A DNA stretch of 64,000 nt, taken from assembly GCA_965198415.1 (NCBI GenBank), contig CBDAPN010000032.1, forward strand, positions 1,364,001 through 1,428,000. Reading direction: 5' to 3'. Position 1 is the first letter of the stretch. The number at the start of each line of letters is the position of its first letter. Below, one piece after another: positions 54,201-62,017 of the stretch. The stretch is from Endozoicomonas sp965198415. GTDB taxonomy: Bacteria > Pseudomonadota > Gammaproteobacteria > Pseudomonadales > Endozoicomonadaceae. Both the position numbers and the translations under genes were made by a program. The notes under the pieces were generated by a model that saw only the letters and a program-made list of their open reading frames with translations, had not been told where the DNA came from and did no database searches.

Positions 54201-54228
54201 GAGGTAAACGTATTTTATGGGAATACAT
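51208..54228 (-). CDS. glnE: Glutamine synthetase adenylyltransferase/deadenylylase
   Basis: Adds or removes AMP on glutamine synthetase in response to PII, controlling nitrogen assimilation. 1006 aa, two nucleotidyltransferase halves: GMGKLGAKDLNLSSDIDLIFAYP (~225, deadenylylating half) and GYGKLGGIELGPGSDLDLVFIHN (~735, adenylylating half), each with the DxD metal pair, and PGGIREIEFIIQ and DPGGIIDIEFLMQF helices. ATG 54228 is chosen over ATG 54180 because GGAGGT lies 5-6 bases before it; this adds a 16-residue N-terminal tail. Upstream of ilvE. Confidence 0.96.
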   Translation of the reverse strand: MYSHKIRLPPPQEIRFMESLQAQLNQRLNVIEPPAAIRKLILSYWEQLVASNPPLDFHKAFSKAPDSPNSNKNDQALDELIRCWAGSDFAAQQCLLRPQWLADLLESRQDLPGFAQTHTQRLQSALASVENEQDLAQALRLYRNREMLRIIWLDLNRRVSMQETTSDMSALADACLEQALNWLYQDTCKNLGTPYGTEVPGEEPSPQRMVILGMGKLGAKDLNLSSDIDLIFAYPSQGETRGCKKVLTNQEFFIRLGQRLIRALDTHDADGFVFRVDMRLRPYGTSGALAMSFDAMEQYYQDQGRDWERYAMLKARVVAGDVVSGGQLLELLRPFVYRRYIDFGSISALREMKQLIQREVKRKGMSNNIKLGPGGIREIEFIIQSFQLIHGGRDRSLQERNLLQVLGVLVANQYVVANDARELQDAYVFLRNLEHVIQAQADRQTQDLPRGEEARARVAFSMGYRSWSELYDDLELYRQRVKVHFDAVVADPQNNKEIGHDHWQAFWLGQLGEEEERQLMAQKGFTNVDASWQRLNALRCGKAIARVRRQSRDRLDKFIPLLMGVACESAEPDTVLVRILPLVEAVLRRTAYLVLLLENPRALEHLGKLCLASPWIAEQIARFPALLDEFLNLGDLYHPPEKAALADELRQQLMHIPEDDLESQMEVLRHFKMAHILRVTAAQVAFTLPLMKESDYLSWIAEVILEAVLSITWRNLTGKYGQPRDAEGNLCDPGFIIVGYGKLGGIELGPGSDLDLVFIHNGGTNKETSGSRAIDSTTFYARLGQRMIHMLTAHTPSGILYEVDVRLRPSGSKGLLVNSFTYFEKYQQEEAWTWEHQALVRARVIAGDLALAQKFSYLRADILSQERDEVTLRTDVVSMRQKMREHLGTKTGQAASPGGGVFHLKHDPGGIIDIEFLMQFAVLSYSHKYPSLLRWTDNVRISKELESVNLLTVEDGHQLREAYKVFRLSIHQKALQNQDPVADNPVAENLRQKVITIWNELMVIDE

Positions 54229-54433
54229 CGGTTACCTCCACAACCAGAAGTCAGCCCTGTGCCAGCCATGTCACCATGTCAATCGGTGCAACTGCCTTGG
54301 CTTATTTATGAGCAACAGGAACTTTTTGCAACCGTTGAACTCCAAAAGATGAGTCTGATTAAAAGCGTTCACTTGCATTGAAAAATTCACAGTCGCCTAG
54401 CCATTCACCTGAATCTATTAACAGTCGATCTCT

Positions 54434-55348
54434 ATGATATTTGTCAAACTTATTGCCAGGTTACCGTTCAGAATTATCTATGTTTTGTCTTATATTCTTT
54501 TCCTGATTGTCTTTTATGTTTTGAGGTATCGAAGGAACGTCGTATATGAAAACATCCAGCAGGCATTTCCCAAGCTGAGCAAACAAGAGGTTTACGTGGT
54601 GGCTCGAAATTTTTATCGCCACCTTTGCAACCTAATGATGGAAGTGATCAAAAGCCATCGCATGAATGAAAAGGATTTCAAACAACGCTGCTCGGTAACC
54701 GGAGCAAAAAAACTCATGGAAGCCCGGAATAAACACAAAACCGTAATCGTACTGACGATCCACCAAGGTAATTGGGAGTGGATTTTACACAGCGCTTCCC
54801 TTCACCTGAATATTCCGATAGACCCGATTTACAAGCCCCTGCACCATAAAGGCTGGGATGATTTCATGCAGTCGGTGCGCGGCCGGTTTAACTCCCACCC
54901 GATTCCCATGCAACTCGCCGGCAGAGAAATGCTCAAAGCCAGAAACCATTTTCGTCTTTTTGTTATGCTGGCGGATCAGGCACCCAATGCCCGTGAGCGA
55001 AGCCATTGGGTTTCCTACCTGAATAAAGAAGCACCGTTTTACATCGGCACTGAGAAACTAGCACATCGGCTCCAATGCCCCGTTTTTTTTGCCCAGTGCC
55101 GACGCACAAAACGTGGTTACTACGAGGTTGAGCTTACAGAGCTAGACGCACCACCATACAAAGAAAACAGCCATGAAAACCGTTACCCAATAATTGATGC
55201 CTACGTAAAATCCGCCGAAAACGCCATTTATGAACAGCCAGAGACATTTCTCTGGAGTCATCGTCGCTGGAAAAGAAGCCGCCAAACGGTTTGCCCCAAC
55301 TCTGCCGATAAAGCAACACCGGCAACCTGCGGGCAAATCAGAGGATAA
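54434..55348 (+). CDS. Lipid A biosynthesis acyltransferase (LpxL/HtrB family)
   Basis: 304 aa. N-terminal membrane anchor (FRIIYVLSYILFLIVFYVL), RYRRNVVYENIQQAFP, catalytic HxxxxE in TIHQGNWEWILH, PIYKPLHHKGWDDFMQSVRGRF, FVMLADQAPN, and the end EQPETFLWSHRRWKRS. It adds a secondary acyl chain to lipid A using acyl-ACP, at the inner face of the inner membrane. The text QAPNARERSHWVSYLNKEAPFYIGTEKLA places it in the LpxL/LpxM superfamily; which chain is transferred cannot be told. Ribosome site weak. Divergent from glnE. Confidence 0.92.
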   Translation: MIFVKLIARLPFRIIYVLSYILFLIVFYVLRYRRNVVYENIQQAFPKLSKQEVYVVARNFYRHLCNLMMEVIKSHRMNEKDFKQRCSVTGAKKLMEARNKHKTVIVLTIHQGNWEWILHSASLHLNIPIDPIYKPLHHKGWDDFMQSVRGRFNSHPIPMQLAGREMLKARNHFRLFVMLADQAPNARERSHWVSYLNKEAPFYIGTEKLAHRLQCPVFFAQCRRTKRGYYEVELTELDAPPYKENSHENRYPIIDAYVKSAENAIYEQPETFLWSHRRWKRSRQTVCPNSADKATPATCGQIRG

Positions 55349-55995
55349 ACAGAAGAAAGAGCAGTCACTGGTGTAACGGTTTGTCTGTTTTTATGTGCTT
55401 TTTGTATGCGAATGGCGTGAAAAAGTAGGGATTTTTGTAAAAAAACTACATACAATCGCTGGAGATTATAGCAGAAATTGCTTACCTTGTAGTTAAATTA
55501 CATAGTGGGTTTGGATGGGTGCCCCTTACCCTGAATCGGGCGCCCATTACAACGTGTTTGGTATGCTTGATGTCTCAAACGCTAACATTTGTGAACATTT
55601 TCAGAAGGTTATCAATCGGTACACGCCAATTTGGTATGGCAGTATTTCGTCAACGGCTGTAAGGTTAGCCTTTCTAATTAGCTTCATTGCTATTTACTTG
55701 GGAAGCCGTCTGAGAATAGCCTGCTCTGCGGCGACAACCTAAACAGTTCACCTGTTGCACCAGCAAGATAAATAAGCACAATTTGCCCTACTGAGGAGCA
55801 TCTGACCAACCGGCTTACCCAGTAAGCAAGGAAGTCTTTAAATTTCGGCCTATTGATTCCGAAAAGAATGACTGTTCCAAATCAAACCCTGTTATATCTA
55901 AGCCCGACCCGGGAGTCGGACTGAAAAGCCTTTGCAAACCCTTGCAGATGATTTTCAGTTCTGCTTCCGGTTTAACGAACCTGGAGCCGATCTGT
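55349..55995. other. Long intergenic region upstream of aceE with hairpins
   Basis: 647 bp with no supported gene. ATGGGTGCCC (55515-55524) pairs with GGGCGCCCAT (55538-55547), 10 bp with one G-U. AGCCCGAC (55901-55908) pairs with GTCGGACT (55915-55922), 73 bp before the aceE start, possibly in its leader. A 75-codon frame at 55515-55742 starts inside the first hairpin without a proper ribosome site and was not called. I saw no PdhR-type operator that I trust. Confidence 0.5.
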
Positions 55996-58653
55996 ATGCA
56001 TGATATCGACCCTATTGAAACCCGGGAATGGCTGGAAGCCTTGGATTCCGTATTAGAGCAAGAAGGTGAAGACCGCGCGCACTTTCTGCTGACCCGGCTT
56101 TCACAGCACGCTCGCGCCAAAGGCACACATCTGCCCTACGCCATTACCACACCCTATCGCAATACAATCCCGCCGGAGAAAGAGGCCCGGATGCCCGGCG
56201 ACCTGTTTATGGAGCGTCGCATCCGTTCGCTGGTTCGCTGGAACGCACTGGCCATGGTGATGCGCGCCAACAAAAAAGACAGCAGTCTTGGCGGACACAT
56301 ATCCTCATTTGCTTCTAGTGCCACCCTTTACGACATTGGCTACAACTACTTTTTCCGTGGTCAGGACAACGACCGTGAAGGTGATTTGATTTATTATCAG
56401 GGCCACGTATCGCCGGGTATCTACTCCCGTGCTTTCCTCGAAGGTCGCCTCAATGAAGACCAGCTCGATAACTTCCGTCAGGAAGTCCATGGTAATGGTC
56501 TCTCGTCCTACCCCCACCCGAAACTCATGCCCGACTTCTGGCAGTTCCCCACAGTTTCTATGGGACTTGGGCCGATACAGGCCATCTATCAGGCGCAATT
56601 CATGAAGTACCTGATTAACCGCGGCATGACACAAAATCAGAACCGCAAAGTCTGGGCATTTTTGGGCGATGGCGAAATGGACGAGCCAGAATCCCTCGGT
56701 GCCATCTCTCTGGCTGGGCGTGAAAAGCTGGATAACCTGATATTTGTCGTCAACTGCAACCTCCAGCGGCTTGATGGCCCGGTTCGGGGTAACGGCAAAA
56801 TCATTCAGGAACTGGAAGGCGTCTTCCGTGGTGCTGGCTGGAATGTTGTCAAAGTCGTCTGGGGGCGTCACTGGGACCCGCTATTTGCTCAGGATAAACA
56901 CGGCAAACTGCAAGAAGTAATGGATAAAGCCGTGGACGGTGACTACCAAAACTGCAAGGCAAAAGGTGGTGCCTGGACCCGGGAAAACTTCTTTGGTCGT
57001 GACCCGGAATCCCTAAAGCTGGTTGAACACCTTTCTGACGACGACATATGGCGCCTGAACCGCGGCGGCCACGACCCTTACAAGGTCTACGCAGCATACC
57101 ATGAAGCCGTTAACCACACCGGCCAGCCAACAGTTATTCTGGCCAAAACCGTCAAAGGCTATGGCACCGGCGCTACCGGCGAAGCGGCAAACATCAGCCA
57201 CAACGTTAAAAAGCTACCCATTGACGACCTGAAACACTTCCGTGATCGCTTCGACTTACCCATCAAAGACGAAGACATCGAAACCCTGCCTTACTTCAAG
57301 CCCGATGCTGACAGCCCGGAAATGAAGTACATGCACAGACGACGCGAAAAGCTCGGTGGTTTTATTCCTCAGCGCCGCAAAGAAACCGACGTCAAGCTCA
57401 AAATCCCGGGTCTTGAAGCCTTTGAAGCCGTGACTAAAGGCAGCGGTGAGCGTGAAATCTCCACCACTATGGCGTATGTGCGCATTTTGTCGGCGCTGGC
57501 TAAAGATAAAAGCCTCGGCAAGCACATTGTGCCGATCATTCCTGACGAAGCACGAACCTTTGGCATGGAAGGCATGTTCCGCCAGCTGGGCATCTACTCC
57601 GGCGAAGGGCAGAACTATGAGCCGGTGGATTCCGATCAGGTAATGTTCTACAAAGAGTCCCGCCAAGGGCAAATCCTCGAAGTAGGCATCAACGAAGCGG
57701 GCGCCCACGCGGCCTGGATTGCAGCAGCAACCTCCTACAGCAGCAACAATGTGCCGATGATTCCGTTCTACGCCTTTTACTCCATGTTCGGCTTCCAGCG
57801 CACTGGTGATCTGGCCTGGGCCGCTGGCGATATTCAGGCGCGGGGCTTCCTGATTGGCGCCACCGCAGGGCGAACCACGCTGAACGGTGAAGGATTGCAG
57901 CATCAAGACGGTCACAGCCACATTCTCGCCTCCACAGTGCCTAACTGCATCAGTTATGACCCGACTTACGGCTACGAAATGGCGGTCATTATCCAAAACG
58001 GCTTGCAGCGCATGTATGGCGATGGTGAGAACGTCTGGTACTACATCACCGCAATGAACGAAAACTATCGTCAGCCCGCTCTGCCAGAAGGCTCTGAAGT
58101 GATCGAAGGCATCATCAAAGGCTTATACAATCTGGAAGAGAACTCCCGCAGCAAAGGGCTTAAAGTCCAACTGATGGGTTGCGGCACCATTTTGGAGGAG
58201 GTACGAGCTGCCGCCACCATTTTGCGTGACGAATACAAAGTTGAGTCTGATATCTGGAGCGCCACCAGCTTCAACGAACTGGCCCGTGACGGCCACAGCA
58301 CCCGACGCCACAACATGCTCAACCCAAAATCGAAGAAACAAGTCAGCTGGGTTACCAAGCTGCTCTCTGGTCGCAAAGGCCCGGTCATTGCCGCCACTGA
58401 TTACATGAGCCTGTACGCGAACCAGATCCGTGAATTTGTTCCGGCAACCTATATTGCCCTCGGAACCGATGGCTTTGGCCGCTCTGACACCCGTGAGCAG
58501 CTACGCAATTTCTTTGAGGTTGATCGTTACTTTATCGTAGTCGCAGCACTTTATGCGCTGGTTCAGGATGGTGAGCTGAAAGCATCAGCGGTCAGTGAAG
58601 CCATTAAAAAATTTGGAATTGACCCGGCAAAAGCTAACCCGCTCTATAGCTGA
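55996..58653 (+). CDS. aceE: Pyruvate dehydrogenase E1 component
   Basis: Thiamine-diphosphate-dependent decarboxylation of pyruvate and acetyl transfer to lipoyl-E2. 885 aa, as in E. coli (887). Start at ATG 55996 (MHDIDPIETREWLEALDSVL) with GGAG upstream; the frame 18 codons longer is not family-like. ThDP motif GDGEMDEPESLGAISLA...NCNLQRLDGPVRGN; substrate loop text GFQRTGDLAWAAGDIQARGFLIG; LNGEGLQHQDGHS. 28 bp before aceF, so an operon. No pdhR or lpd is in the window, unlike E. coli. Confidence 0.97.
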   Translation: MHDIDPIETREWLEALDSVLEQEGEDRAHFLLTRLSQHARAKGTHLPYAITTPYRNTIPPEKEARMPGDLFMERRIRSLVRWNALAMVMRANKKDSSLGGHISSFASSATLYDIGYNYFFRGQDNDREGDLIYYQGHVSPGIYSRAFLEGRLNEDQLDNFRQEVHGNGLSSYPHPKLMPDFWQFPTVSMGLGPIQAIYQAQFMKYLINRGMTQNQNRKVWAFLGDGEMDEPESLGAISLAGREKLDNLIFVVNCNLQRLDGPVRGNGKIIQELEGVFRGAGWNVVKVVWGRHWDPLFAQDKHGKLQEVMDKAVDGDYQNCKAKGGAWTRENFFGRDPESLKLVEHLSDDDIWRLNRGGHDPYKVYAAYHEAVNHTGQPTVILAKTVKGYGTGATGEAANISHNVKKLPIDDLKHFRDRFDLPIKDEDIETLPYFKPDADSPEMKYMHRRREKLGGFIPQRRKETDVKLKIPGLEAFEAVTKGSGEREISTTMAYVRILSALAKDKSLGKHIVPIIPDEARTFGMEGMFRQLGIYSGEGQNYEPVDSDQVMFYKESRQGQILEVGINEAGAHAAWIAAATSYSSNNVPMIPFYAFYSMFGFQRTGDLAWAAGDIQARGFLIGATAGRTTLNGEGLQHQDGHSHILASTVPNCISYDPTYGYEMAVIIQNGLQRMYGDGENVWYYITAMNENYRQPALPEGSEVIEGIIKGLYNLEENSRSKGLKVQLMGCGTILEEVRAAATILRDEYKVESDIWSATSFNELARDGHSTRRHNMLNPKSKKQVSWVTKLLSGRKGPVIAATDYMSLYANQIREFVPATYIALGTDGFGRSDTREQLRNFFEVDRYFIVVAALYALVQDGELKASAVSEAIKKFGIDPAKANPLYS

Positions 58654-58681
58654 GTCTGGAACTGAAAAGAAGGTATGAGGA

Positions 58682-60595
58682 ATGAGTGACGAAATCATCA
58701 AGGTTCCAGATATCGGCAGTGGCGAAGCAGAAGTCATCGAAATCTGTGTGCAGCCCGGCGATACGGTAACGGCCGAAGACTCCCTGATTGTTCTGGAGTC
58801 TGACAAAGCGTCTATGGACGTTCCTGCACCTCGGGACGGTGTGGTAACAGAAATACTGCTCAACGTTGGCGACAGTGTCGGCGAAGGCGCACCGATGGTA
58901 AAAATGGCCGCCAGCGAAGCTGCGCCAGAGGTTAAATCTGAACCAGCCCCGGTTGTTGCCCCAGCTCAGCAAAAAGAGACGGCGCCGACCACCACCAGCC
59001 ATATAGAGCCGGTACAGGTGCCGGATATTGGTGCTGAAAATGTGCCGGTTATCGAAGTGTGTGTCAGTGTAGGCGACAACGTTGCTTTAGAAGACTCCCT
59101 CATCGTACTTGAGTCTGACAAAGCCACCATGGAAGTGCCATCACCGGTTGCAGGTGTCATAAAGGCCATTCACGTCAAAGAAGGGGACACCCTGAGCCAG
59201 GGCGATCTGGTGATTGATGTTGAGGTGAGCTCAGAGGCACCGGCAAAACCTGAACCAATAACCGCAGCACCTGAACCGACTGCTGCACAGGCCGCTTCAC
59301 CAGCTGCCGCTACTGGCTCAAGTATCAATAAGGTCACTGTGCCGGACATCGGTGCCGACAATGTGCCGGTGATTGAAATCTGCGTCAGCGTTGGTGAGCA
59401 GATTGAAGAAGAAGCACCGCTGATTGTTCTGGAGTCTGACAAGGCGACCATGGAAGTGCCTTCACCGTCAGCAGGTACCGTTAAATCAATCAGTGTGAAA
59501 GAAGGCGACACCCTGAGTCAGGGCGACCTGATTCTTGAGCTTGAAGTCGTCGCACCAGTGAGTGAAGCAGCACCCGCTGTTGCACCGGCTCCGGCAGCGC
59601 CGGCACCGGCAAAACCCTCCCGTGCACCTTCAGAGCCTCCACCCCGGGCAGAAGCCAACCCGGTGGAACTGGAACGGGTTAACCGCAAATTCCATGCTGG
59701 CCCTGCCGTGCGTAAGCTGGCTCGGGAGTTTGGCGTTGACCTTGCGGCGGTCACTGGCACCGGTCCCCGGCATCGTGTTCTTAAAGAGGACGTACAAAAG
59801 TACGTCAAAGCACGACTGAGCGAAAAACCCAAAGCGGCCGCCGCTGTAAATGTTGGCTCAGGCATTCCGACTATGCCCGAGATCGACTTTAGCAGATGGG
59901 GCGAAGTTGAAACGGTTGCCCTGAACCGCTTGCGTAAAGTAGCAGCACAGAACTTCCAGCGCTCGTGGTTAAACGTGCCGCACGTTACTCAGTTTGACGA
60001 GTGCGACATCACTGAGCTGGAGGCTTTTCGTAAAGCGCAGAAGGCAATGGCTGAAGCCCGTGGTACCAAACTGACGCCACTGCCGTTTATTCTCAAAGCC
60101 GTGGCCTACGTGCTGAAACAGCTACCGCAGTTTTGCACGTCGCTGACGCCAGACGGCGAAGCGCTGGTCTACAAAAAATACATCAACATTGGTGTGGCTG
60201 TGGATACGCCCGATGGCCTGTTAGTGCCGGTCATTAAGAACGTGGACCAAAAAAGCCTCTGGGAGCTGGCAAGCGAGTGTATCGAACTGGCGGGCAAGGC
60301 GAGAGATAAAAAGCTGAAGCCAGATGAGATGCAAGGCGGCTGCTTTACCATCTCCAGCCTCGGCTCGATTGGTGGCACAGCCTTCACACCGATTGTGAAC
60401 GCGCCGGAAGTGGCCATCCTTGGACTGTCCAAAGCGTCCATGAAGCCGGTCTGGAATGGTAAGGAGTTTGCACCAAAACTGATGCTGCCGTTGTCATTAT
60501 CCTATGACCACCGAGCCATCAATGGTGCCGATGCGGCTCGTTTCACGACCATGCTGGGTGAGCTTTTGGCAGATATTCGCAAGTTACTTCTCTAA
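58682..60595 (+). CDS. aceF: Pyruvate dehydrogenase E2, dihydrolipoyl acetyltransferase
   Basis: Core of the complex. 637 aa with three lipoyl domains whose lipoylated lysines (ESDKA) fall at ~42, ~147 and ~254, joined by Ala/Pro-rich flexible linkers, a peripheral subunit-binding domain (PAVRKLAREFGVDLAAVTGTGPRHR, ~340-375) that holds E1 and E3, and the catalytic acetyltransferase domain ending in SLSYDHRAINGADAARF (His/Asp active site). The second and third lipoyl domains are more alike than the first. E3 (lpd) must be encoded elsewhere. Closed by a strong terminator. Confidence 0.97.
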   Translation: MSDEIIKVPDIGSGEAEVIEICVQPGDTVTAEDSLIVLESDKASMDVPAPRDGVVTEILLNVGDSVGEGAPMVKMAASEAAPEVKSEPAPVVAPAQQKETAPTTTSHIEPVQVPDIGAENVPVIEVCVSVGDNVALEDSLIVLESDKATMEVPSPVAGVIKAIHVKEGDTLSQGDLVIDVEVSSEAPAKPEPITAAPEPTAAQAASPAAATGSSINKVTVPDIGADNVPVIEICVSVGEQIEEEAPLIVLESDKATMEVPSPSAGTVKSISVKEGDTLSQGDLILELEVVAPVSEAAPAVAPAPAAPAPAKPSRAPSEPPPRAEANPVELERVNRKFHAGPAVRKLAREFGVDLAAVTGTGPRHRVLKEDVQKYVKARLSEKPKAAAAVNVGSGIPTMPEIDFSRWGEVETVALNRLRKVAAQNFQRSWLNVPHVTQFDECDITELEAFRKAQKAMAEARGTKLTPLPFILKAVAYVLKQLPQFCTSLTPDGEALVYKKYINIGVAVDTPDGLLVPVIKNVDQKSLWELASECIELAGKARDKKLKPDEMQGGCFTISSLGSIGGTAFTPIVNAPEVAILGLSKASMKPVWNGKEFAPKLMLPLSLSYDHRAINGADAARFTTMLGELLADIRKLLL

Positions 60596-60606
60596 GCCAC
60601 CCTGAG

Positions 60607-60632
60607 CCCCGGCGAGCTCTCTCCGGGGTTTT
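60607..60632 (+). terminator. Rho-independent terminator after aceF
   Basis: CCCCGG (60607-60612) and CCGGGG (60623-60628) pair around a 10-base loop, followed directly by TTTTA. It lies 11 bp after the aceF stop. Confidence 0.8.
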
Positions 60633-60660
60633 AGTCAAACCATCCGAAAATAGCGCCTGC

Positions 60661-60699
60661 CTAGGCGACCCCGTCTAGGCGACCCCGTCTAGGCACCCA
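60661..60699 (-). repeat. 14-bp GC-rich tandem repeat (copy B)
   Basis: On the plus strand CTAGGCGACCCCGT occurs exactly twice (60661-60674 and 60675-60688), then a partial CTAGGCACCCA. Read on the minus strand the unit is GGGTCGCCTAGACG, the same family as the units at 33257-33284 (GGGTCGCCCAGATG). It lies between the aceF terminator and the J-domain gene. Spacing is too short for CRISPR. Confidence 0.65.
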
Positions 60700-60785
60700 C
60701 TCCTATTCTCGAACACCCTCCAGAGATTAAACACACGCCCAAACAACCGATAACCTACCTGTGAAGCATCCAACAAGGAAAGCAG

Positions 60786-61595
60786 ATGAGTAACATTGGC
60801 AACATATTTGGGCAGAGGTTTACTTCCGTTGGCGGTAATACTCCCAACAGCTTCAAACAGGCAAATTATGGCTGGCGAGGCCGTAAGATTCGCTCGGAGC
60901 CGGGGCAGAAATACATGGCTACCGACCAGAATGCACTCAAAAACAGCAAACGCCCCAAGAAAAGATTATTCGCGGATTTCAAAATTCAACAAATAAACAA
61001 CCCTCAGCTTCGGCAAAATTTCTACCAACACACCAACAATGAAGCACTGTATACCCAACAGAACTTTGAATGGGCAATGGATGCATTCGCTGCAAAAGGG
61101 TATTCAAAACAGGCATCCGGGCGAATGGCTATTAGAGGGTTAGAGCATTACGGAAAAAACTTTCTGGCCTTTCAGCAGTGGGTAAACAATGCGCCAATAG
61201 TGCAGAACGACAACGTCAGACAGTGGATGCTCAATGAAATTGAGAAAAAAGGGTACGACCCTGAAGACGCCCAAAAAATTGCAGATTCACTGACCCAGCT
61301 TGCCGCCGGTGACACCGCAAGACTAACCGACTCGGTTAAAAAAATTCCGCACAAAGATGCCAAACCGGCAATCGATAACAATGAACTCAATCAGCTGAAT
61401 AAAGAGTCGCTCTCCACCCTCGGGCTCAAAGAAGGCGCCACCAAAGAGGATGTGAAAAAAGCCTACCGGAAATTAGCTTTAAAGCATCATCCGGATAAAA
61501 ACCCCGACAACAAAGTTGAAAGCGAACAAATGATGCAAAAGATCACTGAAGCCCACAGGCACCTAATGGAAAGATCCAACTTATTTAACAGCTAG
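60786..61595 (+). CDS. J-domain protein with C-terminal DnaJ domain, possible effector
   Basis: 269 aa. The only recognised part is a C-terminal J-domain (~205-265): LSTLGLKEGATKEDVKKAYRKLALKHHPDKNPDN, with the HPD motif (~236-238) that stimulates Hsp70 ATPase intact, and helix IV truncated or short. The rest (~1-200) is not recognised; it starts basic and Gly/Asn-rich (MSNIGNIFGQRF), then a helical stretch (FEWAMDAFAAKGYSKQASGRMAIRG). No signal peptide or membrane segment. AAGGAAAGCAG precedes the ATG. J-domains are usually N-terminal in DnaJ; C-terminal placement resembles DjlA/DjlB-type or secreted J-proteins. Partner Hsp70 could be bacterial or host; unknown. Confidence 0.8.
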   Translation: MSNIGNIFGQRFTSVGGNTPNSFKQANYGWRGRKIRSEPGQKYMATDQNALKNSKRPKKRLFADFKIQQINNPQLRQNFYQHTNNEALYTQQNFEWAMDAFAAKGYSKQASGRMAIRGLEHYGKNFLAFQQWVNNAPIVQNDNVRQWMLNEIEKKGYDPEDAQKIADSLTQLAAGDTARLTDSVKKIPHKDAKPAIDNNELNQLNKESLSTLGLKEGATKEDVKKAYRKLALKHHPDKNPDNKVESEQMMQKITEAHRHLMERSNLFNS

Positions 61596-62017
61596 GGCTG
61601 CCTCCTTCACCGTTGGCAGCAGCAAGACACAAGATTACCGTTGCAACTCTTAGCCCGGAAATCTCATAAAAACTCAACAGGCGCGCCAAAACTCCCGGTT
61701 TTTTATTTTTCTGATTATGGCTACCACTGCGAATTGCCTTGAAAACTCATTTTGAATTCACCGTATCAGTACAGCACTGCGGGGAATTCTAAAGCAGGAA
61801 ATTGAAGCCTCCCGAAAGCTGGAAGAAATACTTTTTAAAAGCCGTAGCTCAAGTCGTTAGAGGTATTATTCCTTACCGGAAACTGCGTACAGCATCACGC
61901 CCTTTGAGCTCGATAGGGCGGGGGTGAGTTGATGCCAAGGCTTTGACCCTACCGTTATCTACGTAAGCTCAGGCCTGACCCGGCAGTTACAGAAATTCAT
62001 ATACAAAAGAACTTTCA
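61596..62017. other. Intergenic region with a possible ORF remnant
   Basis: 422 bp. A short in-frame stretch, about 61753-61860 on the plus strand, encodes RGILKQEIEASRKLEEILF and a Ser/Arg tail to TAG, preceded by a stop. This helical fragment may be the end of a decayed gene; it cannot be identified. No promoter or terminator is clear. Confidence 0.35.

Noticed and set aside
55515..55742. 75-codon frame with one hydrophobic stretch upstream of aceE
   Set aside because: Starts inside a hairpin without a ribosome site and has an unlikely composition; the region is described as intergenic instead.
57256..57996. 246-codon minus-strand frame in aceE
   Set aside because: Shadow of a highly constrained gene; no ribosome site or family match.
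60661..60699. CRISPR-like repeats
   Set aside because: Units are contiguous 14-mers without spacers and only two to three copies, so this is a tandem repeat.
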